NCBI GenBank assembly: GCA_021234155.1
Contig: JAJEKV010000056.1
Location: 2,773,330 to 2,837,329, forward strand
Direction: 5' to 3'
From: Isoetes taiwanensis
Lineage: Eukaryota > Streptophyta > Lycopodiopsida > Isoetales > Isoetaceae
DNA length: 64,000 bases
The notes below the pieces were generated by a model. That model saw nothing but the letters and a program-made list of their open reading frames with translations. It had not been told where the DNA came from and ran no database searches. This document shows positions 56,733 to 64,000 of this stretch, piece by piece. Made by a program: the position numbers and the translations under genes. Each line of letters starts with the position of its first letter. Positions within the stretch are counted from its first letter, which is position 1.

Positions 56733-58378
56733 ATGGCCACGAAAGATGGGCCGGCACAGGAAACCCAAGGCGGCGAGGGCCCGCCCGCACAAACGGTCCC
56801 GATCAGCCATCATGGGCCGGGGAGAGTCATCCTCCATGAAGAAGGAGGCTCGGGCTAAGGCTAAGGCCCCTCAAATGAGGCCAGCCCGGCGGAAGGGATT
56901 AATTGCTCGCACCACATAGGAACTCCGCCTCTACAGAAAATTGGAGCCACGCCAAAGCGGGAATGGAGGCTAACAAAGGCTCGTGTATTGAGGCTAACAA
57001 AGGTTCACCGGGCTGGCATGGCGTTGGAGATGGAGTCCCTCGGCATCCCATGTGCTCAAAAGGCAAATCGGGGTCGAGAAGAACCGTGATCACGTGCTTG
57101 GAGACCCGCGCCGCATGTGGAAGATGGCCTTGGCCTTGCACACTTCGAAAGGCAAAGCGGCCGTGCAGAGGTCGCCGACATACGGGCCCGCCCTAGACTC
57201 TGTGGTTCATCACTCGGACACCATGACACAGAGAGGGAGCCAGCGCAATGCGAGACGATGGTCACGCCGGCTCCCGGCTTCGGTCCCGAGGTAGAGGCAC
57301 CACCACCATGGCATCGGGGAGCCTGTACGCTCTTGCGCACAGCCGGACACCGGCCGTGATCTTGAGTAAGATCGGAACAGCAAGCCCGGCCCTCGACGCC
57401 CGTGTGCTGGGGCTCGAGCACGCTCTCGCTACTCAGAGCCTGGAGCTCCAGGGGTTGCGGGCAACCATCCACAGACAGAGCCAGGGTCTCCCTACCGAGG
57501 TTCATAGTCACCGCAGGCGGTCGTGCGGCGAGATGGCCAAGCGCCAGCGGGCTCTGCAGAAGAGCATTGCTCCCGACTTCACCCGAGGGGCCGAACGCTG
57601 CTCAGGACCGGCTATCCCGCCACGGCCTCCGCGCCGCACGCCCCGCAAGACCGCCCAGTTCTCCAACCACTCCACGCCATCCCAGCCACCTCCGGTCCTC
57701 CACGCCATCCCCCCCACCACCACCACCCCCAAAGACAGGGACTGGCCTTAGCCCACCTTGGACCCAGGTACGCGGAGACTCAGGGAGCTTGCAGGAGGGC
57801 ACAATCGGTAGTTCGAGGCATGCCAGAACAGCAGGGGGAGAGTCTCGCCCACAACATCCGAACACACATTCTCGATCGGATGACATTCCCGGGGCCAGTT
57901 CACATTTCTCGAGCAGCCCGGCATGGGGCTCAGCGCCCGGGCCGTGACCGCATTGTCATATTCACGGTTGCGGATGCACAGGTGCGTGATGCCATATTGC
58001 GCCAGGGCCAGATGTTGAAGGGGACATCCCTGTACGTGGACGGGACCTCACACCCGTGCGGCGAGGCAGGCAGCCTTGACGGGGAGCTTGTCGGTCGGAG
58101 GCATTCGCCAACGGGGGTGCCGCGAGATTGGTTCGAGGCCGATGCACATTTTCCGGCGACACGCTACTGCTGCGGACCAGCAGCCCCAACCCGCACTGCA
58201 TCGCCCCTGCTTCTGCTTCTACTACCACGGCCCCCCCTTCTCCTGCTCCTACTCCTGCTCCCTCGCGGCCCACGCCCTCTCAGCCACATGCTGCCTCCGC
58301 TCCATCTACTTCTCACTCGACCTCGCTTCCGTCCTCCCCATGACTTCGGTCATGCATACCATCCCCGGCGACAAATAG
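56732..58378 (+). CDS. ORF1 of the GC-rich LINE (many frameshifts)
   Basis: Possible starts are at 56732 and at 56810 (MGRGESSSMKKEARAKAKAP). The central part is basic and Pro-rich. The RRM/CTD part is best read at 57790-58060: VRGMPEQQGESLAHNIRTHI, then RDRIVIFTVADAQVRDAILR. Several frames on both strands overlap here only because the DNA is GC-rich. By position and motif it matches LINE ORF1, but no single frame covers it. Confidence 0.65.
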
Positions 58379-58384
58379 GGAATT

Positions 58385-61300
58385 GTGCCTCCGGGTGGTC
58401 TCATGGAATTGTCGAGGCTTCCCTTGGCAGAAGGGGGACAGTCTGAACTCCGTGGCAGCCGGTATGGATCTCATCTTCCTCATGGAGACATGGGAGCATC
58501 TTTGGGCCTGAAGGCTACGATTTGCCGGGTTACCAACATTTCTCGTCTTCAATACACATGCAGACAGCCCGGGCGGGGTCATGATGGAGTGGCTTGCTAC
58601 TACTGGGACAACCTTGGCACATTCGGTTACCCTCCGGAAGACGACGGACACAACCGGTACCACGGGTTCGTGTGCATAATACCGGTGGCAACCCTCTTTT
58701 TACGGCCACCGCTATTTCCCTCACGCAGACGGCACCTTCTATCGCAGACCACCCGGTGCGGATAGGATGGACCCGTATGTCGATCTATATGATGACATCT
58801 GGCGGCATCGCTAGTTGGGTAGGGTCGTCCTTCTTGGAGATTTCAATGCACGGACGGGGAGTAGAGCAGCCCATGCGACTTGACCCCCTCGGCCGACGAT
58901 GTCCTGCGGCTCGCCCCGCCCAAAGTAGCCCGCCACGCTGGTCGGATGACGGCCAGTCACTAAGCTTTGGCGACGATTGCTCTGCTATGTGGCATTTTTG
59001 ACTTGATAATTTGCAATGGCCTTTCCACGGTGGCCGATTCTCGCAAGTGCACATGCATGGACAATCGGGGGGAGGGTCTAGTGTGGTGGACTATGTGCTT
59101 GTAGTTGTGCAAGATATGCATCTCATCGGTCGTTCCGGGTGGGCCTGCAGGCGATCGGGATGAGGAGGTCACTCGGATCACCTCCCACTTTATTTGGACT
59201 GGGTTTGTTTGAGCCGCCCGGAACCCCCACTATGCCAGCCCCTCGCCCCCTCGGTTGAGACTTCGATTATGAGCGGTGCAGAGGACTACTGGCCGAGATG
59301 CTCATGGGCGCCCTCCGTAGTGCAGACCTCCACACTAGAGCGGCCGACGGACCGGTGACTTCGCTATTACGGGATGCAGCCCGGACGGGTGCTGGCGACC
59401 CCCCCGCGTCGCCGCTCGGGGTCGGCAACATTCCCTCGTAAATCGATGGTTTGATCGCGGTTCAGAAGAACGCATAGCGGCGGCTCCGCCACATTCGGAT
59501 CCAGTGCAGCCAGGAAAGCCACCACCGCATCGCCCATCCCGGCGACACAAAGGCGCGGTACCTTGCCAAGCATCGGGGGAGATGTTGGCCCGCTGGACAC
59601 TCATCCTCGAACCTTTGGCGCAGAGTGCTTGGGAAGGCCAGCCCCACCCTCACGGGGACATCACACCGCAAAGGCGAATAAGGAGCGATTTGCAAGCAGC
59701 TCTATGACCCGCCCGGGGCAGCGACGCCCATACCCCCACAGGGATGGCCCCCCATTGGTTCTCGTGGGCGAGGATGTTGAGGAGGGCCCCTGCAACGGCT
59801 AGCTAATGGGAAGGCGGTGACCTCGATGGTATCGCGGGCCGAAGTTACTCAAGTAAGGCGAGGCGTCGCTTGTGCCGGTCCTTACTACCTGTTCCAACGA
59901 GCATTGCGGGGAGGGTTTCCCCGACAATGGACCACAAGCGTGGTTGTTCCCATTCACAAGGCGGACGACCCACACACACCGGTCCGGCCAATTCACCGGA
60001 CGATCATGGTCGATTCGGTATTTGCCAAACTGTTGGGCGGCATTCTCGGCGGCCGATTGACCCGGGGCCGGGGGCGGATGTGCGAGCCCCTCACACAAAA
60101 GGGCTTCGACCCCGCCACTCAACGATTGACCATATCTTTCTGTTGTGACGGCGATTGAAGGCAAACCGAATCATCGGCCGGACTTGTATTCTTTGCTTTG
60201 TGGACTTCGCAAAAGGCTTTTGATACTGGTCCCCTCGAAAAGTGTAGGCTAGAATCTGCGTCAAACTGGGGCTCCACGCTCGCGTGCGAGAATGCCATAT
60301 ACGAGGTTGTATGAGAGTTGTTTTGGCGGGATGCGGCGGCCGGGCCAAGCATTCACCAATAGTATCGGGGTCCGGCGGGTTGCCCCTCTCGCCAACACTT
60401 TTGGCCTCTACATTGATCGGTTAGAGCCACGGCTTCTTGAGCATGGGGGATGGCATCTGACTTTTGCACCCGGGTCATCCGCCCGGCTCATCTATCGCGG
60501 GCGATGTTGGCCTGGCTGGCCCACACCCGAAGCTATCGCGGTCTCACTGGATGCCCTAGACACATTTTGTCGGGCTCTGGACATCTTGCGTCAATCGGCC
60601 AAGACGGGGTGGTTCTCATATCCTCTTCCGCGTCACCCCATGCCTCCTGCACTCACATATCGGGGGCGACCATGGGCGTCCACGCCCACCTACAAGTACC
60701 TAGGGGTGGAGTTCCCTCCCTCGCTCTGGCGGGGGCGTCTATCCGCTTGGTGGTGTGAAATGAAAGCGCTTTATGCCATGCGAACAACAGTCACCAGGCG
60801 AGCTATATGATTGGGGCCATCAGTCACATCTGCTCGCACCGGTCGAGCCCCATACCCTTGCGGACGGGGTTTGGGGCCCTGGCGTCTCTTTGGCGACTGG
60901 AATGACTTGAGGCGGTCAAAGGGTAAGGCATTTTTGCACGGGCACTTGGGTGAAACCTTCAGTCCCCTATCGGTTCTGCTGCAGAAATCGGATTCTTGCA
61001 GCCAGCGGGCAGCCCTGATAGACACATCGTCTATTTTCGAGAAAGTGGTTACTATGGGTGATGCTCGGCTCCCGCACTGGCTTACAATCGTGGCCATGAG
61101 TCCGGCGGCTTAGGGCCCGCTTGGAGGGGTAAGAGAGATCGATGGTTCGCCGGATGGAACGTCACGGAGAACCTGATCGCGTCTGGGCGCGTGACCGATC
61201 GTGGATAACTGCGGGAGTACCTAGATGCTTGTTTCCTTGGCAAGCTCGGGACCCCATTGCTCTAGAGCAGGGTCAAAATGGCCCATTACAAGCAAAGACA

Positions 61301-61560
61301 TCAACCCGTGTTAGCCGGGCCCACAGCTCTACCTGCGTTCCCGGTTGCCCAAAAAGCGCAGACTCATTGCCTCCATTCGCGCAGTGCCCACCATCTTCGC
61401 GATCGAGGCGAGGCGGTGGATTGGGGAGCCCCGCCGGGGCGGGCTCTGTTAGTGGCCCAAAGCGGGTGCCATTGAGGATGAGTCTCACACTTTCGAGTTG
61501 CCCGGCGTTCGGTCGGTCAGGGCGGATCACGGCCCCTTAGTGCGGCGGGCGTGCCCTTGC
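58385..61560 (+). CDS. ORF2 of the GC-rich LINE: endonuclease and RT (many frameshifts)
   Basis: The endonuclease starts in the LRVVSWNCRG region (58388) and includes VVLLGDFNARTGSR (58825-58866) and DYVLVV (59085). RT landmarks are PIHKADDPHTPVRPI (59950), TIMVDSVFAKLLGGIL (60002), FVDFAKAFDT with a one-base excess (60195-60230), a GVRR-PLS-TFGLYID segment (60368-60425) and a YADD site at about 60490 spoiled by inserted bases. Roughly every 20-30 codons one base is gained or lost, often a doubled G or C. The product could not be translated; the position of each break is recoverable by comparison with the 51-55 kb copy. Confidence 0.85.
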
Positions 61561-61895
61561 ATTTGCCGATGAACACACCGTCGATCACGTGCCACGGGGT
61601 CATACATCCGAGGTAATCGGACTGCGAGGTCACCTTTGCCCCGCTTTGGTGTCCGTGACTAGGCACTCACGGGGTGGTGCATGACCCCGATATATTGGGA
61701 TGTTTACGCATTTTATATGATTAGCCGCGGTTTGTCGGCCGGTGATTCTTTTGCCGCGGTTTTCCCCTCGAAAACCCTTCGAGGCGGGGTTTTTAATCCG
61801 GCGAGAATCCGCTTGCTGCGTTTTTGTATTGGGTCCCATAGACCGATTGGTCTCCGTGGACGATAAACGTACCTTCCTTCCTTCCTTCCTTCCTC
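61561..61895 (+). other. 3' UTR, stem-loop and (CCTT)n tail of the GC-rich LINE
   Basis: GTTTTTAATCCGGCGAGAAT (61787) aligns with the 32.46-kb copy. The terminal hairpin AGACC-GATT-GGTCT (61840-61853) lies within the outer pair GTCC/GGAC and is followed by CGATAAACGT and (CCTT)n at 61872-61894. Compared with 32582-32595 (AACCC/GGGTT), the stem has changed on both sides at two positions. Confidence 0.75.
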
Positions 61896-62820
61896 CATGG
61901 TGGGTACCAGTGGTATTGCACAACAAACAAGGCCCCTTAGATATGGTGGCTGATGCTAGAATTGTAAAGAGGTGGAAAAATTGTGGAATAAATTCTTGTC
62001 CTCAGTGGTATAAAGGAGAGCAATTGGCCAGTTGGGCAGAATTTCAGGTACGTTTTGCCTTAGAGGAGGCAGACAAAATAATACGGGAATATGTGTGACA
62101 TCAAGTTGCAGAAGCTTGAGGACTAAGGGTTTACTTCCAATATCTACCAAATGCGAACTAGTGATCACGGAGGAAAACCTTAAAAATATCTGGAGAAATG
62201 CTTGGCTGAAATATCTACCCCACGGATTAACGCTTTTCCTTTGGCAAATGATCCACAGAGTTCCAAGGGTCAATCAACTAGTCTCAAAATGGGCGATAAC
62301 GTCAGCCTAATATGCTCCATGTGCGAGGCTGATCAGGAATCCATAGAACATTGCCTGGTGGAATGTGAGATGTTGCAAGTAGTATAGGCATGGAGTCTGG
62401 ATAGCTTTGAATACCCATTAGGTGACAAGAAACTGTTGTTGGGAATCTTTCCCTTAGAATGGTGCACCATGAAGAAGGTGGCCTTTCATATAGTTAGGGC
62501 CTAAACAATATGGAAAAGGAGAAATGCCTTAGTCTTCGATGAGGATCAAGAGGATATATCATCAAATCAGCTTCTCCATATGGTACTTGAAAGGCTTAAA
62601 AAATGTAGGCTAGTGTTTGAGAGTGAAGAATAAGTAAAGGTTGAAATATGGGGCATCTATCTAAATTTACACTAGCTCAAAAAAGACAATAGTGCAAGAT
62701 GGAGCCATCTAGCTATCCTCATCTCATATTTGCAGATGGGTGCACCCCTGCCATGTGGCTTTGTATCGTTCTCTTAAAGTAACTAAAGTCTATTTTTTAT
62801 CCCTTAAAAAAAAAAAAAAA
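61896..62820 (+). mobile_element. L1-type LINE 3' end with poly(A)
   Basis: AT-rich frames encode the end of a LINE ORF2: WKNCGINSCPQWYKGEQL (61970-62030), the RT zinc-binding domain (IWRNAWLKYLPHGLTLFLWQ, then CSMCEADQESIEHCLVEC at about 62315-62365) and IWKRRNALVF (62508). Stops and shifts are frequent. A 3' UTR and A15 run at 62806-62820 close it. It differs from the GC-rich LINE in base composition and tail, so it belongs to another lineage; the GC-rich copy abuts or was inserted into it. Confidence 0.85.
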
Positions 62821-64000
62821 CTAAAAAAACTCTCTTTCGTCCACATACATACCTAACTCATCTTTCGTCCGCACACATATTAAAATTGGCCAAAAAGAAA
62901 ATCTCTTAACTTAGGCATAAAATATGGAGACACACTGTGAAACCCCCTTAGCTTTAGTGCTAAAATAAAATTTAGAAACTTTGTTATATCCCATTAACTA
63001 GCTCTATTTATTTCAGATTAACACTAGAGTTGTCTCAGGGACCTATTTGGGTTCATCAACCCGTATGGGTCCCTGAATCCCTTCTCTATATTAGGGACTA
63101 GTTCTTCATCAAACTTATGAGATTTTAAATATGAACACCTGAATTGTAAGATTAACTCGAAGTTGTACTACCATATTCAAGGGCAAAATAAAATTCTTCA
63201 CAAGTTTGGCATAATCGTACCTTGAAATACACTCAATTCAATGATTTCGATGATATGATACAATCTCATGATACTCAACATGGAATACGAATTTCAAGAT
63301 AACATTAATTTTCTATGAACGTAGCCTACAAGTGCTACTCATTTTTCAAATTTCATGTGATTTCATAAAAATTTGATGTATTAATGAGAAAATCATAATT
63401 TCAATTCTTGAGAGACCCAGTCAGGTCCTTAAGGAATTTCTGAAAAACAGACATCCAGGAACCATTTCATATCCATGATATTTGAAATAGAACAAGAATA
63501 TGAAGGTACTATTATTTTTCAATGGAAATAGATACTAAGTACTACACGTTTGCTAAATGGATTTCATTTTTTCAAAAAGTGTAGTACTATGAATTTTCAA
63601 AACTTTGACCCTTGGGGGACCTAACTGGGTCCATAAAGAACTTCTGAACTTCAAACTTTCAGGAATTATTTCTTGAAAATTCTACCATAGATTTTTCTAA
63701 TTCTTCTTAGGATAGATTTCTCATATCATGATTTACAAGATGAAAGAATTAGAATTCCTAGGAAAAATCATTTTTGCAAAATAATCTGAGAAATGTTAAA
63801 GACTTTGAGAATAAACTTGACCCCTTTGCATTCGGCTCCACATTATAGTTGGTAATAGAAGCTTTCTATATTTTTTCATAAATTTTTCCTTATATGTACA
63901 CTCATGAAGGACAACATATTGTGAGTATGTAGACAAATTCTTTATCTCGGAGCTATTAATAATAGAATTTCAAAGAAAGTGTACGAATGAACCCATTTGG
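62821..64000. other. AT-rich DNA with weak diverged repeats
   Basis: Segments near 63030, 63415 and 63605 share GACC(C/T)A(G/A)(T/C)(C/T)(A/G)GGTCC-like and AAGGAATTTCTGAA / AAAGAACTTCTGAA words, then CAGGAA(C/T)(C/T)ATTTC, with a spacing of about 190 bp between the last two. No gene is supported. Confidence 0.4.

Larger units (their letters stand above)
56296..61895 (+). mobile_element. GC-rich full-span LINE with dense single-base indels
   Basis: A 5' leader with a repeated block, ORF1, endonuclease, RT, C-terminal region, 3' UTR and (CCTT)n tail occur in order over 5.6 kb. The base composition is far more GC- and CpG-rich than the rest of the window. Frames change every 30-100 bp, usually by one extra or missing base, while amino-acid motifs stay readable in one frame or another. 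The 3' end belongs to the family of the 17.4 and 32.6 kb ends. The mismatch between CpG retention and frame destruction is odd: it could be a particular mutational process or poor base calling in the assembly. Confidence 0.88.

Noticed and set aside
57056-58273. Long minus-strand frames (e.g. 57056-57511, 57602-57886, 57962-58273)
   Set aside because: Shadows of the GC-rich LINE ORF1; low stop density from base composition, no domain.

Overview
The window is a repeat-dominated, AT-rich stretch of a land-plant nuclear genome. The plant assignment rests on decayed plant-like genes with introns (nucleoporin SEH1, alpha-tubulin), Ty3/gypsy elements including one with a chromodomain, a Ty1/copia remnant, L1-type LINEs with an RRM-type ORF1, a tRNA-derived SINE and a long-TIR MITE. 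Sparse, broken genes in long non-coding stretches suggest a large genome such as a fern or gymnosperm; this is inference and the species cannot be fixed from the sequence. I see no bacterial, organellar, tRNA, rRNA or CRISPR gene, and no clearly intact host gene.

Layout. 0-10 kb: a 476-bp MITE with 133-bp inverted repeats, an EF-hand gene remnant, an antisense LINE endonuclease remnant, a nested local duplication (6.6-7.5 kb) and an SEH1 pseudogene (7.7-9.0 kb). 10-16 kb: tandem duplications, a decayed unrecognised gene (12 kb) and non-coding DNA. 16-25 kb: a Ty3/gypsy element (1182-bp LTR, PBS, gag, protease, start of RT) that is cut inside RT and joined to LTR sequence; a LINE derivative encoding only ORF1 sits in its leader. 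25-37 kb: sparse DNA with a polypurine tract, a LINE 3' end carrying UUCG hairpins, a 98-bp foldback and a 1.65-kb satellite of 19-bp units. 37-46 kb: a possible long-TIR element, an alpha-tubulin pseudogene and a copia 3' end. 47-51 kb: a multi-exon gene ending in an FCP1/NLI-type HAD domain without its catalytic aspartates, then a chromovirus 3' end and a SINE. 51.4-55.3 kb: a nearly full-length L1-like LINE. 56.3-61.9 kb: a second full-span, very GC-rich LINE riddled with single-base indels. 61.9-62.8 kb: the 3' end of a third LINE. The rest is AT-rich DNA with faint repeats.

How it fits together. Most of the window is retroelement sequence, and the host-like genes are duplicated, intron-bearing pseudogenes rather than processed copies. 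Three LINE-related 3' ends (17.4, 32.6 and 61.8 kb) share a terminal stem-loop whose two arms differ in a compensating way, followed by short-microsatellite tails instead of poly(A). One of these carries only an intact ORF1, like mammalian HAL1 half-LINEs. This pair of observations is the most interesting candidate for something not previously described.
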